Source: Gymnothorax reevesii (Eukaryota > Chordata > Actinopteri > Anguilliformes > Muraenidae). Taken from it: a stretch of DNA of 64,000 bases. Made by a program: the position numbers and the translations under genes. The notes under the pieces are model-generated. The model was given only the letters and a program-made list of their open reading frames with translations, was not told where the DNA came from and did not search any database. The stretch spans positions 95,182,947 through 95,246,946 of the forward strand of contig CM056573.1 in NCBI GenBank assembly GCA_029721435.1, written 5' to 3'. Of this stretch, positions 10,271 to 21,602 are shown piece by piece (positions within the stretch are counted from its first letter, which is position 1; each line of letters starts with the position of its first letter).

Positions 10271-11241
10271 GATAGTACCCAACATCTAGAGAGAGAGCTC
10301 GGTTATGTTATGAACACAATACAGGTTTTACAGGCCGTAAGTTCCTTAAGCATGGGCAAGTTGCTTATGTGGAGCTAGCGAATCGATCACTTCTACAGGA
10401 AAGAATTTCCTATTTAATCTCCACCTTTTTATTGCACACAACAATTTCTAAAGGGGGATGAATTATGTCACGGCACTGCAGGCAATATACCAGACACGTT
10501 AGAGTTTCTGCATTTCACGATTGCTTTCACGGTAGCACCAGAGTGCTAAACCAGATATTTATGAAGTATCTGGCTGACCCCGGTCATGGATAAGTGAAGC
10601 GATCACAAACGGCCGTAAACAAACCCAAACACGTATCCCAAGCTCTGCAAAACCTAAGTCTAGTCTAACTGCAGCCTTTTCAGCCCAACTTTGCAGACAC
10701 ATACAGCACCTGTCCGGTTAGCTTCAACTGTAGTGGCTACAATCGGGCTACGTTATGATGAAACTGCCACATTGATCCATGCCGAAGTAACACAAGCATA
10801 CCGATCAGAATTACTGCATATAAGTTAACCAGGAGCATTTTAATTAGCACGGCACGCAAACTAGCATGCAGTAGCTGGTAACCGAGCGGTCATAACAACC
10901 ACAGGGACAAACCCTTGCAGTACAAGTTTTACAGGCAGCAAGTTCCGTTACTTTGGACAGTTGTACCAAGCATCCAAATTACAAACAAGTCTAAAAAGTT
11001 AGCTTCAGATTAAGTTTATCTTCAGCTACCTTCTGTAGAATTTCCCCTGATATTACTCTTGCATATTTAGGACACAGACATCAGCAACAGTAACTTGGCT
11101 ACGTCAGCTGCAGTGCTACAGCCACAATCAACTGGCTATCACGTCAGGTTGGCTTATGCAGTAAAAGCAACTGATAGCTTCTGCGTCTGTGAGTCAGTGA
11201 CAGTCACGACCAATCCAGGCTTTATCTTCAGATATTCTATA

Positions 11242-12403
11242 CTGAATAGCAAAAGAAACGCAAGTTCGAACTTTTGTAAATATTTAGTTGAAATAAATTT
11301 CATTTAACGAAACAAATGATACCATTATCAAACCACACACCCAAGATGGGTTTGGTAATGTTGCCTGTTATTCTTGATCACAGTGCCGAAACGCGACGAT
11401 TGTCACGTTTTTCCTGTTTTTCGCATAAGATGTTCGTGCTGAACGAGAACGTGCATGCTTTTCACGCCTGATTAGCCCTTTATAAGGCAGGCAGTTCGAA
11501 AGCGCTGCAAACAACCAACTTGAGTGGAAGATTGCTGAGAAAAGATGCCGCGGCTAAATCAACAGGAAAGAGGGATCGCCATTGGGATGTTGCATGCCGG
11601 ATTAACAGCAACTGCTGTAGCGAGACACTTCAGATGTCCTGTCACCACAATCACAAGACTCCTGGCAAGATATCAGCAGATGGGACTGCGTTGCGCCGAC
11701 TGCTGCGTTGTGGAGGCTGACCGCTGGGGAGGAGGAAATCTGATGGTCTGAGGCGGCTTCAGCTACCACCACAGAACACGGCTGCATGTGTTTCGTCAAC
11801 GTGTCACTGCCGTCGTCTACAAAGATCAAGTTCTCCAACAGCACGTTCTACCGCTATTCCACGCCCAACGGCAGCTCCAGGTTTTCCAGCAGGACAATGC
11901 TCGTCCCCACACAGCACGGGTCTCTATGGACTTCCTGAGAGCTAACAACATTGCTGTACTGCCATGGCCCTCTCTGTCTCTGGATATGGCACCGATCGAG
12001 CACGTGTAGGACGGGATTGGAAGAAGAATTCACACAGCTGGTCCACCTCAAAACCTGGCGGATCTGGAGGCGCGATTGATGAGGGAATGGAATCAACTTC
12101 CACAAGACTTCTTCCAGAGGCTTGTTGACTCGATGAGATGCCGTTGTACTGCCAGTATCGAGGCCAATGGGGGTCACACACGCTACTGATTGAAAGACTT
12201 ATTCATGTAATTTTTGCTGTTTGTAGGTACAGTGCTTTCATGTGCATTGTTTGTTAACATGAGTATTCGTTTGACTAGAGAACATGACACATTCCATCAA
12301 CAATCATTTGTCTGTTGTTTTTTATAACGAGATTAGTTGTATGTTCTCAAAATTGAAATCTATGGTCATTTGAAACCCAACTTGCGTTTCTTTTGCAGTT
12401 CAG
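11242..12403 (+). mobile_element. Complete-ended but internally deleted Tc1-like element
   Basis: Both terminal inverted repeats are present: CTGAATAGCAAAAGAAACGC at 11242 and its inverse, GCGTTTCTTTTGCAGTTCAG, ending at 12403, flanked by TA on each side (11240-11241, 12404-12405). The related repeat at 42046 shows the empty site, reading 'cagatattttacaaagcctgc' straight through, which confirms the exact insertion. At 1162 bp it is a little over 400 bp shorter than a typical element because the middle of the transposase gene has been lost. Confidence 0.9.
11545..12189 (+). pseudogene. Tc1 transposase with central deletion
   Basis: The frame starts MPRLNQQERGIAIGMLHAGL and carries the first helix-turn-helix (residues about 8-45, AVARHFRCPVTTITRLLARY). 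Sequence then jumps at about 11690-11710 from just after the HTH into the catalytic domain, removing the second DNA-binding domain and the first catalytic Asp. The second Asp is visible in FQQDNARPHTA. The DDE glutamate region reads MAPIEHV followed by an in-frame TAG where the family has a tryptophan codon. The remainder (EARLMREWNQLPQ) continues past the stop. The gene is therefore dead. Confidence 0.85.
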
Positions 12404-12597
12404 TATACAAAGCCTGCGTTTGAGGTCACTTGTTAGTGCTAACTATCGTTAGCGGTCCTGCTAGCCACCCGTAACACATTAGCTTCACTTACATTATTTG
12501 CTGTTATATTGTTACTGACAGCTTTTTGCTCCAAGCACTTGATCGATGCAACTGCTTCAGTTTTGAGAAGCCACTGAAAAACTTATCCTGTGTCGAA

Positions 12598-12843
12598 TTA
12601 TCCTTTATTGACAAAGCTATCTTTGGAGAAATGCTGAGCGCAAACAGCTAATGTTCCCTTTGGCTGTGGCTGTTTGCTACCAGCAAACAAAAAAGCTACC
12701 CATTGATTTCTGATGGCATCCTCCTTTGGATGAGAAATAAATGTTTTTCTTTGCGGCCAAAAGTAAACGGACAAGCAGCTTTGGGAGAGATACTGACAAA
12801 ACTGCACTTCAAATGATCTGCGGTTCTTCTTTTGTATTTCCAA
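12598..12843 (-). pseudogene. THAP-domain fragment, copy 1
   Basis: The minus-strand peptide contains SHPKEDAIRNQWVAFLF and, downstream, TLAVCAQHFSKDSF. The pattern PKD/PKE...W...VC-x2-HF is the second half of a C2CH THAP zinc finger. A closely similar peptide is encoded at 42199-42480. The first Cys pair is not seen in frame, so the domain is incomplete. It belongs to the repeat that surrounds it rather than to a host gene. Confidence 0.5.
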
Positions 12844-13102
12844 AAGTGTAGACGCTACTAAGGCATTGTATGATCTGCGGTTGTTAGTGCCTCATAGAAT
12901 AGTTTCCGAAGTGGGCAGGTCCAGTGCCTGATTGGCTTTGACGAGGTCTATATTAATTGGATGGCACAACCTGACGTCAGGTTTTGCCCAGATCTCGTGA
13001 AGATCTCGGCAGGATATGCAAAAAAGCCTAAGTACTTGTACATAGTCCCCTAATTGGATATCCCAGATTCCGGTGAGATTCAAAATGCCAAATGTAAAAA
13101 AA

Positions 13103-13461
13103 AAACATATATGTTTTAATATAGGGCCTCATATAGGTTTTGCATATACGTGACATACATACATTAAAGGAACACTCCTGCCTGTACTCCTGACCAAGGC
13201 ACTGGATTTAGAACTGGAGTTGGTCCCCAGGCGCTGCTCTGTGGCTGCACACTGCTCCTAACTATCGGATGGGTCAAATGCAGAGGACAAATCACCCCCC
13301 GGGGTTCAATAAAGTGTATCTTACATTAAATAGGCCGTTTTAATATATTATAGGTCCATATATGTACATATATGGACCTATGATACATGAAAACGTCCAA
13401 TTATATGTATGTCACACATATGCAAAACCTATATCTGGCCCGATATTAAAACCTATATGTT
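13103..13461. mobile_element. TIR element with long AT-rich arms and foreign core
   Basis: A left arm of about 56 bp (13103-13159, with ATATAGG and GCATATACGTGACATAC) is inverted at 13407-13461 with about 90% identity. The core has two parts: a 160-bp piece of the interspersed repeat also found at 40955-41110, and a perfect 32-bp palindrome at 13350-13381. The right edge adjoins 'ctttccatgtgg', which also borders the CATATA repeat at 6978. No target duplication is evident and no protein is encoded. Confidence 0.65.
13163..13326 (-). repeat. Interspersed repeat copy inside the TIR element
   Basis: Contains 'gaactggagttggtcccc' and 'gggtcaaatgcagaggacaa' and ends 'ggttcaataaagtgtatctta'. The same ordered blocks occur in the opposite orientation at 40955-41110, where they continue into GATAAGATAAGAT. 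It is probably the 3' end of a non-LTR element with a simple tail, but the family is not established. Confidence 0.6.
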
Positions 13462-13477
13462 TATATAGGTTCTTTCC

Positions 13478-14656
13478 ATGTGGATTATGTCATGGTTATG
13501 GTTTTGGCTCATGTTTATGTTCATGATTATGTTCAAGTTCATTGTACATGATTTTGTCTTTTATTTATTCCTTTTGGTTATTGTATTCTCAGGTTTTAGT
13601 TCAGTCAATATTTCAGTTCCTTTGCACTTGTCTCCCCTGTTTTGTGATCTAGTTGGTTCAGTCCATCGTTTCGGTCTGTGTGCTCACATGGTTCGGGTGA
13701 TTTCAATGATTTCTGGTGTTTGATAATATTCCTTCAATCCTTGTTTACTTCCTTCGCCTTACAGTTCTGATTACTACCAAGACTAACATTTGTACTTGGT
13801 GTCATAGTCTACTAACCAACTAATCCATGTATATATATATATTACTAACTTTATGAGCACTCTAGTTAAATCTGTAAAGTTGCACCGCTACTAATTAATA
13901 CTAATTCCCTCTCAGCAATCGCCCTGTTCTAGTCTCCGCCTCTTGCTCAACTCTACCTGTCTCCCCCTGTGTTTCTGCGAGATCTCTCGCACGTGCTTAA
14001 TTACTTTCCTGCTATCATTATCTGTGCACTTAGAACTCCCTCACCCTTCACAGGAGCTGTCTAAATGTCATAGGCTGTTTGTGTGATTCCTGTCCATGTC
14101 TTGGCTTTCGCCAATTTTCGTGGTTAGGGTTTCCCTCATGTGTACCTTCCATTGTAATTAGTCTGATCCAGCTCACCTGTTCCCTGCATAGCATGTGACT
14201 TCCCTCCCATCTATTTAAGATTCCTCACTGTTGTGCTCACTTTGTCAGAACGTTGATCAGTATCTCTTTGTGCAGAGCCTCTTATATGCCATTGGGTATT
14301 GTTTTCCTTCGACTGTTTCGCCCGACTACGATTCTTGCCATAGCCCTTTTTGTATTGTTTTTGTCTTTCTGGATTTCATCCTATTTTTTGTATGACCACG
14401 ATTCCTGTGTTTGGATGCCCTGTGTATGACCCACTGCTTTTTTCATCCACTACGACTTTTTGCCTACCGTCTATGTAACTTTGCTCATCTGTTTCTCTGG
14501 CTCTAACCCCTGCCTGTCTAGTCGACTCTGTTTTTGGAATTCGTATTGTGGCTCGGCAATTCTTGTGTTTTTTGGGTTTGACTCGGATCTCATTAAAGGC
14601 ATACGTTTTTTGGATTTTTATCTCTTGCGTGTGGTTCCTGAATGCACCATCACAGG
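13478..14656 (+). mobile_element. Solo Gypsy LTR, opposite orientation
   Basis: Read on the plus strand this is an LTR related to 16133-17382 read on the minus strand: 'agtctccgcctcttgc', 'gttagtagg'-type blocks (inverted relative to the other copies), a TATTTAAG box at about 14213 and TTTGTCAGAACGTT about 33 bp further, matching the predicted transcript start of the chromovirus. It ends ...gcaccatcaca near 14655. No gag or pol is attached, so it is solo. The left edge is approximate and the flanking duplication is not resolved. Confidence 0.6.
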
Positions 14657-15079
14657 TCAGCTGGTTAGTAAATGTGCACTTTTGGTTACCCAGTCAAAGT
14701 GACCGCAAAACCAAAAAAGGTTTGATGAAACGAGTGGAAATGTGCACTTGCATGTACAACGCCAATTCCAAAATAGTTGGGACGAAGTCTAAATTGTGAA
14801 TAAAATCCAATGATTTTCAGATCACATGAACCAATATGTTATTAACAATAGAACATTGTTTCAACAGTTGAAATGTTATCTGAGACATTTTACGTTTTTG
14901 TCCAAAATGAGCTTATTTCAAATTTTCTAGCTGCAACAGGTCTCAAAAAAGTTGGGACACAGGCAAGGGCTGTAAAAGCAATTAATATATAAGAGAATCA
15001 GCTGAAAGAACATTTAGCAAGTAATTAAGTTAACTGGCATCAGGTGTGTAACATGACTGGCTATGAAAGGGATGTCTTA

Positions 15080-15564
15080 CACTCCGTTTACACGTGGCCA
15101 GCTATTTTCATAAATGAACATTTCAGGTCTCCATCTTCAAAAATAATATCATGCACACATATCAGTTTTCAGAAAAGTTTTTGTTTACATGTACCCGAGT
15201 GTATCCATGTATATGCCGTCAAGAGCAAACCAAACCTGAAGGTGGCAGTGTAACGATAAGATTAAGCCTACTTTAGCCAATTAGAATCCTGAACATAGCA
15301 ACAGAAATGAATCGAATCACCACAACCAAATGAAAATGTAAACTTTTGGCGCTGGTGCAAGTTCTGGTGCATACTCTGACGTTGGCTGCCTAAAACTCAC
15401 TTTACTTGCTACTAAAGTTTTCCAAAATCTCCACTCTGGCCGGAGCTTTTAGAAAGAATCTTTTTCAGAGGCGAATTCTCCATTTGCGTGTAAACGAAGG
15501 TCACAAATGCAGGGAAATGTCTCGGTTTGTCAAAATAACCGTGTATGTATGTGTGAACGGGGTC
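15080..15564. mobile_element. Harbinger-like MITE
   Basis: 485 bp with ends CACTCCGTTTACAC and, inverted, GACCCCGTTCACAC, flanked by the trinucleotide TTA on both sides (15077-15079, 15565-15567). It interrupts the Tc1 sequence 'ggatgtc-tta-gagaggctga', which reads normally across the site in the family. A 3-bp TWA-type duplication is typical of PIF/Harbinger. It has no transposase. The last few bases of the right terminus are diverged, so its end could be off by two or three bases. Confidence 0.65.
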
Positions 15565-16132
15565 TTAGAGAGGCTGAGTCTCTCAGAAGTAAAGATGGCC
15601 AGAGGCTCTCCAACCTGTGTAGGCTCGCATAAAAAAAAATGTGGAATACTTTAAAAACAATGTTCCTCAACGCTAAATTGCAAAGGCTTCGAAGGTCTCA
15701 TCGACAGTACATAACATCATCAAAAGATTCAGAGAAACTGGAAAAATCTGTGTGTAAGGGACAAGGCCAAAGACCTTTACTGGATGCCTGTGATCTTCAG
15801 GCCCCCAGAGGCCACTGCATCACTCACCGGCAAGACTCTGTCAGTGACATTACCAAATGGGCCCAGAAACCATACTTCAAGAAACCATTGTCAGCTAATA
15901 CAATTCTCCTTTCCATCCACAGATGCCACCTAAAAAAGAAAGCCATTGTTGAGCATGAATCAAAGGCGCCACTGTTCTGTGGGCCAAGGATCATTTAAAA
16001 TTGACTGTAGCAAACTGGCAAAGTGTCCTGTGGTCAGACGAGTCCAAATTTGACATTCTTTTTGGAAATCATAGGCGTCATGTCCTCTGAGCAAAAGAGG
16101 AGAAAGACCATCCCTCCGGTTATCAGCGTTCC

Positions 16133-17382
16133 TGTAATGTACCAATCAAGAACCAGTCGCCAGAACCAGGAAATGCAGTAGAGCTTGTTTTATTGGCAAA
16201 GGGGGAGAACCCCCGCAGGGCAGAGCAACAGTACAGAGTCCACAATCCAAAAGTCAAAATCCAGTTGAGCAAAAATTGTATCAAAAACCAGGGCAGCAAT
16301 CAAAGTAATCCTAGTCGGATAGAAATGGGTCTGGTACACAGGAATAGTTCTCTCAGATAAGCAAGCAAGAATCCACAGGACGTAATCCGAATCTTTACCA
16401 GGGCAGCAAACAGAGATCTCGTAGTCGGGCAGAAAAGTGGTCAAAACACACAGATGCTACAATAATCCAAAATCACAAAGGCTAAAAATTGAAAGTCGGG
16501 CAATCCAGTCAGAAAGATAAACACTGAGAAATCAAGGCGAGAAACGTGGCACGAGAAAACTAGGGAGAACGATCTGACAAGAAAGTGAACCAAACAGACA
16601 TCTTATATACACATCCGGGGTAAACACATGACCAGGGAGAACAGGTGCAATCAATGGTAACAATGATCAGGGAGAGACACATGAGGAATAAACTAATTAC
16701 ATGAATTTGGCTGTAGCCAAAACGCAGACAGGGATCACAAGACAAACCTAAGTACAAAACAACAGCTCCGGTTAAGGAGTACTAAAGTGCCAAGATAAAA
16801 GAAACGGAAAGCACGAAGTAGAAGTGGAAATCCACAGAAACTTGCCACAGAGATAATTAGGGATAGGCAAGGAGGCGGAGATTAGAATTGAGCACCTGCT
16901 GAGAGATTGTTAGTCAATTAGTATGTGCAGCTATACAATCCCGAGTGCATGTTCGAAAGTTAGTGAAAATTTACAAGATTGGTGTGGTTAGTAATTAGCA
17001 AAAACAATAAACTGTTAGTATGTGTTATTAAGGCAGTAAAAGAGAGAGGAAGGAAGAACACGAGATAATGAAAGAAGATTGAAACCCAGAAACCAATTAA
17101 TCACCCAAATTTGTGGCACGCAAGACAAGGGACCGTGAGCAAAGATACACACATGACAAGACAGGGGAGACAAAGTGCAAAGCATGGAAATGAAAACATG
17201 GCATGGAAAACTAAATGATCGAAACATGAAAAATAATAACCAAGAAATCTAAACTACCAAAAACACAATACACAATCCTAAGAATGGTCAGACAGGCAGT
17301 GATCACTAAACACAAGAATCCTAAACATGGCAGAGCCAGGCACAGAACTTAAACATGACAAGCAGAATTCACAGATCACAAC
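16133..17382 (-). repeat. 3' LTR of the chromovirus (1250 bp)
   Basis: In window orientation it runs from TGTAATGTACC to ...GATCACAACA, so in element orientation it begins TGTTGTGATC and ends GGTACATTACA. Immediately inside (17383-17395, minus strand TTAGGGGGGGTAC) lies a purine-rich tract that serves as the polypurine tract. The same left 74 bp and right 80 bp are present in the 5' LTR at 21615-21771. Confidence 0.88.
16568..16609 (-). promoter_or_regulatory. Predicted LTR promoter: TATA box and transcript start
   Basis: On the minus strand TATATAAG (16609-16602) is followed about 31 bases later by GTCAGATCGTT (16578-16568). That spacing is right for a polymerase II start. The start is inferred, not measured. 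The related solo LTR at 13478 has TATTTAAG and TTTGTCAGAACGTT at nearly the same spacing. The first ten bases are complementary to the presumed primer site at 21603-21612. Confidence 0.55.
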
Positions 17383-17412
17383 AGTACCCCCCCTAAAAAC
17401 GCCTCCTGGCGT

Positions 17413-18464
17413 TTAACCTGAAGGTTGTGGATGAGTGGCATGAAAGTCTTTGATGAGTTCCTTATCCAATATGTGCTGGGAAGGCACCCAACTACAATGT
17501 TCAGGGCCGTAGCCCTCCCAGTCGACGAGGTACTGGAGTCCGCGACCTCGTCGACGACAGTCCAACAGAGCATGCTCAGTGAAGGCCTCGCCTCCGTCGA
17601 TTATGCGGGCGGGAGGTGGGGGATCAGGTCCAGATGACAGGGGGTGGGTAACTGCAGGTTTAATCTGGGAGACATGAAATGTAGGGTGAATTCTGTGCAT
17701 GGATAGGGGTAGACAGAGGCGGACAGCAGAAGGGCTTATGACCTTCTCAATGGGGAACGGACCCAAGAATTTAGGGAACAGTTTACCCCCATTCCCCCTC
17801 AAGGGAATGTCCTTGGAGGACAACCATACGCGCTGCCCAGGTCGGTAAGATGGAGCAGCGACCCGTCTCTTGTCTGCTTGGGCCTTTGTACTGGCTACCG
17901 ACCTGAGCAGCACTTCCCGGCTGGTCCTCCAAGTGCATCTGCAGCGGCGTACGAACTCGCGGGCGGATGGAACTGCAACGTCCTCCTCCTGGCATGGAAA
18001 TAATGGGGGTTGGTAGCCGAGACAAGCCTTGAAAGGGGAAAGACCAGAAGCTGATGAGGTGTGACTGTTTGTGGCATATTCTGCCCATGAGATTTGATGG
18101 CTCCAGGAGAGGGGTTCTTTAGACAGAGGCATCTTAATACAGTCTCAATGCTTTGGTTGGCCCGCTCGGTCTGGCCATTGGTTTGGGGGTGAAAACCGGA
18201 GGAAAGACTAACTGAAGTGCTAAGTGATTTACAAAAGGATTTCCAAAATTTAGCTGTGAATTGTGGGCCGCGATCTGAAGTAATGTCAGTGGGAATGCCG
18301 TGTAATCTGATAACATGTTGTATGATGAGGTTGACAGTTTCTTGTGCGGATGGTAGTTTAATGAGTGGGACAAAGTGAACAGCTTTGGAAAAACGATCGA
18401 CAATGTTGAGGATTGTGGTAAAGTGATTGGAAGTGGGTAAACCAGAAATGAAATCTAATGCCAT
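17413..18464 (-). pseudogene. Chromovirus integrase with C-terminal chromodomain
   Basis: Integrase inserts the DNA copy into the genome; the chromodomain is thought to direct it to modified histones. Reading leftwards, the core starts [10 protein letters not shown] (first catalytic Asp), continues TSDRGPQF (second Asp) and [14 protein letters not shown] (the Glu lies in QTER). A frameshift occurs at about 18130, after which a second frame carries YRPGQRVWL and the GPF-type module ([13 protein letters not shown]). It ends with a chromodomain, [23 protein letters not shown] and a stop at 17413. The HHCC zinc-binding part lies just upstream at about 18600. One clear frameshift, so inactive. Confidence 0.85.
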
Positions 18465-18596
18465 GTGTGACCAGGGACGGTGTGGAGTGGGTAGTGGTTG
18501 CAGTAGACCGTGAGGGGGTTAGTGTAATACCTTGGCTTGGGCACAGACCGAGCAGGCGGAGACATACTTCTGGACGTCGCTTCTAATTTCAGGCCA

Positions 18597-20148
18597 TCAG
18601 AACCGTTGGGTGATGAAATCCAATGTCCGCTTCATTCCGGGATGGCACAAGAGGCTGGAAGCGTGTCCCCAATCGAGGACTCGGGAGCACAGGTGGGCAG
18701 GGACAAACAGGCAGTGGTCAGGACAGGCACTGGGAGCAGCAGCATCACCAAGGGCACTCCTTACCTCTGATTCAATGTCCATAGTAACAGCATTGACAAA
18801 CGTTTCTTTGGGTAGAATGGTATCTGGATTGGGTAGGTCTTTCTCAGTTTCGAAACAGCGGGAGAGAGCATCGGGTTTAACATTCTTACTACCAGGACGA
18901 TAAGCTAGGTGAAAGTTGAAGCGAGAAAAGAACAGGGCCCACCTGGCTTGTCTGGGGTTCAGTCGTTTGGCCGTCTGGAGGTACTCCAAATTCTTACGGT
19001 CAGTCCAGACCAAAAATGGTAGCCACTGCCTCCATTCTTCAAGCGCCAATTTGACCGCTTACAGTTCCCGGTTCCCTATGTCGTAATTGTGTTCAGCAGG
19101 GCTTAGATGTTGGGAAAAGTAGGCAAATGGATGGATCTTGCTGTCCTTGGGGAACCTCTGGGAGAGTACCGCTCCGACTCCCACATTGGAGGCGTCCACC
19201 TCCACCACAAACTGGAGCTTGGGAGTAAGGAATGGTTAGAATAGGGGCAGAAGTAAACCGCGACTTGAGCATACAAAAGGCCTCCTCTGCTTGCTTGGAC
19301 CATTGGAACTTCTTCTAAGATGAAGTGAGGGCAGTGAGCGGAGCGGCAACTGAACTATAGTTCCTGATAAATCGCCAGAAAACGTTGGAGCGACTTACGA
19401 TCTTGTGGTGTGGGCGAACTGGTGACTGCCTAAACAGGGTCCATCTGGACAGAATCAGGACTGATGACGTATCCCAGGAAGGAGGTGGTCTGGACTGAGA
19501 ACTCACACTTCTCTGCTTTGACGAATAGTCAATTCTCCAACAGGCACCCGAGCACTCGTCTTACATGATGGGTATGTTCTTCCTGTGATTTGGAAAAGAT
19601 CAAAATATATAGATGAACACAAACTTATTAATCATGTCGCGCAGTACATCATTAACAAAGTTCTGGAACACAGCTGGAGCGTTAGTAAGGCCGAACGGAA
19701 GAACCAGGTACTCCCGGTACCCTGTGGGCATATTAAAAGCTGTCTTCCACTCATTCCCCTCACGTATACGCACTAAATGATAGGCATTGCGTAAGTCCAA
19801 CTTGGTAAACACCTTGGAGCCTTGTAGTAGGTCAAAGGCAGTGTTCATGAGGGGGAGAGGGTACCGGTTCTTGGCAGTAATCTCGTTCAGACCACGATAG
19901 TCAATGCAGGGACGAAGAGAGCCATCCTTTTTCCCCTCAAAGAAAAACCCTGCTCCAGCTGGTGAAGATGATGGACGTATGATTCCAGCGGCGAGGGACT
20001 CGGAGAGATATTTCTCCATTGCCTGAGTCTCAGGACGAGACAGGGAGAGAAGGCGCCCTCTAGGGGGCATGGTTCCGGGTCTGAGCTCGATAGCGCAATC
20101 ATAAGGTCGGTGTGGAGGAAGACTGGTAGCCAGAGACTTGGAAAACAC
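18597..20148 (-). pseudogene. Chromovirus reverse transcriptase and RNase H, catalytic motif lost
   Basis: Reverse transcriptase copies the element RNA to DNA and RNase H removes the RNA strand. The first part (20148-19600) shows [22 protein letters not shown]..., [15 protein letters not shown] (motif A Asp) and [13 protein letters not shown]. At about 19606-19612 the expected Y-x-D-D box is replaced by YIF followed by a stop; the flanking bases fit a deletion of about 7 nt that takes out the catalytic aspartates and shifts the frame. Downstream the thumb and RNase H follow in broken frames ([34 protein letters not shown] at 19049 onward), then the first residues of integrase. The copy cannot make active enzyme. 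Confidence 0.85.
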
Positions 20149-20685
20149 CTACTTCAGATCATGGTATTCGGGGGGAACCTTTTCCAGGTTCGAAATCTCG
20201 TCTGTGGGAACAAGAGTATAATCCTGGGCGTCACAGAGGCAAGTCTGGGGACAACTAGGGCTCCACTCCTTGATTTCATGCTTTCCCCAATCTATGACAG
20301 GTAGATGCTTTGCCATCCAAGGATGGCCGAGAACGACTGGAGCATGGGGGGACTGAATTAGAAAAAGCTTAATCTGCTCGTGGTGGTTGCCAGAAATGCT
20401 TAGTTTAACTGGGCTGGTAACCTGAGAGATGTCACCGATCTTCTGGCCGCTGAGGGAATTGACCGCTCGATCCGGAAAGACTGATTCCACTGGAATGCCC
20501 CACTTCTGGGCTAGATCTAGGTCAATGAAGTTCTCCTCAGCACCAGAGTCTATCAGGGCAGTAGTCTTCCTTCCTCCCCCAGCCCACTCCAGGGAAACAG
20601 GAAAACCGGTCCGTTTCTTAGAGGAGTGATCCACAGGACTACTGCTCCTCTCCTCGTTAGTGGGCGTCGCCTCTTCTCTGGACAC
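20149..20685 (-). pseudogene. Chromovirus aspartic protease region
   Basis: Within about 178 residues the motif ALIDSGAEENFID gives the active-site Asp-Ser-Gly of a retroviral-type aspartic protease, which would cut the Gag-Pol precursor inside the virus-like particle. The flap-like region and APVVLGHPWM follow. The frame joins directly to reverse transcriptase but is interrupted by a stop at 20149-20151, just before the RT block, and a frameshift near 20690 separates it from Gag. Confidence 0.8.
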
Positions 20686-21598
20686 CGTGAGATGAAGTGC
20701 CCCCCCTGGCCACAGTAGAAACAGGCTCGCTCCTTATGTCGACGGTCCCTTTCTTCTCCAGAAAGTTTCGTCCGACCCAACTGCATGGGTTCCGTCTCGG
20801 GAAGAAGCTTGCCAGGGTTAGATGATGGCACAGGTGGTTTGAAAGAGCCGGGTCGAAACGTAGATCGTCTTTGTTCCTCCAACCGGGAGTCAATGCGAAT
20901 GGCCATGCTTATGACACGTTCCAGGCTTTCGGGCAGATCACAAGGTAGAAGCTTGTCCTTTATCCGTTCAGAGAGACTGGCAACAAACGCGTCGTAGAGG
21001 GCCTTCTCATGCCATCCGCTGTTGGTTGCCAGAGTTTGGAAATCGATGGCATAATCAGACACAGAGCGACCCCCTTGGCGGGTGCGGAGAATTTCCCTCC
21101 CGGCCTCCTGGAGCGGTCGAACACTCTTCTCATCTCCTTTCCAAAGCTGTCAAACAACCGTACACAGGGTAATCCCGTCTCCCAAGTAGCTGTGGCCCAC
21201 TGCTGCGCTCTACCAGTCAGCTGCGTGATGACATACGCCACTCAAGCTTGCTCAGAGGGAAAGGTAGAGAGTTGTAGGTTGAATATCAGCTTACACTGAG
21301 TGAGGAAGGACCGGCAAGACCCCGGATCACCATCATACTTCTCCGGAGGAGGTAGACGTGGTTCCTGGAGTGGAGCAGGTGGTGCAGGGGCTGGACTGGA
21401 CGCAAGCACCGTGACGACCGGAGGCTGGGGTGCGTGGATGTTCGGTGCACTCCGCAGCGAGTGAGCAATATCCACCATCTGATTGCTCATAGCCTGCATA
21501 TGTTGCATCAAGGTCCGTAGCTGCCATTGCTGCATCTCCAACTGGGCGCCCTGCTCCTCTACTGCTGCCTGAAGAGGCTTGGACCTCGCTGGCTCCAT
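20553..21598 (-). pseudogene. Chromovirus Gag with CCHC zinc knuckle
   Basis: The likely start is the ATG at 21598, just inside the 5' LTR (about 17 bases). A Gln-rich, coiled-coil-like stretch and a Pro-rich segment come first, then capsid (KYDGDPGSCRSFLTQCKLIF, a typical chromovirus motif). An in-frame TGA at 21242-21244 interrupts it, and a frameshift follows between about 21062 and 21120. Capsid continues with YAIDFQTLATNSGW, and the nucleocapsid has one zinc knuckle, CFYCGQGGHFISRCP. Gag would form the particle shell and bind RNA. Confidence 0.85.
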
Positions 21599-21602
21599 GC
21601 TG

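Larger units (their letters stand above)
10448..13050 (-). mobile_element. THAP-type repeat, probable Kolobok relative, interrupted by Tc1
   Basis: About 1.4 kb of repeat (excluding a nested 1.16-kb Tc1) of which the part from about 11063 to 13010 is shared in order with 41868-42550. Candidate ends are TAAAGGGGGATGAATTATGT at the left and, inverted, TTAGGGGACTATGTAC at about 13035-13052; they resemble each other and have weak TTAA remnants. Both copies carry THAP-like coding sequence on the minus strand. THAP plus AGGGG ends next to TTAA suggests Kolobok. The borders are inferred and the assignment is tentative; a P-element relative cannot be excluded. Confidence 0.45.
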
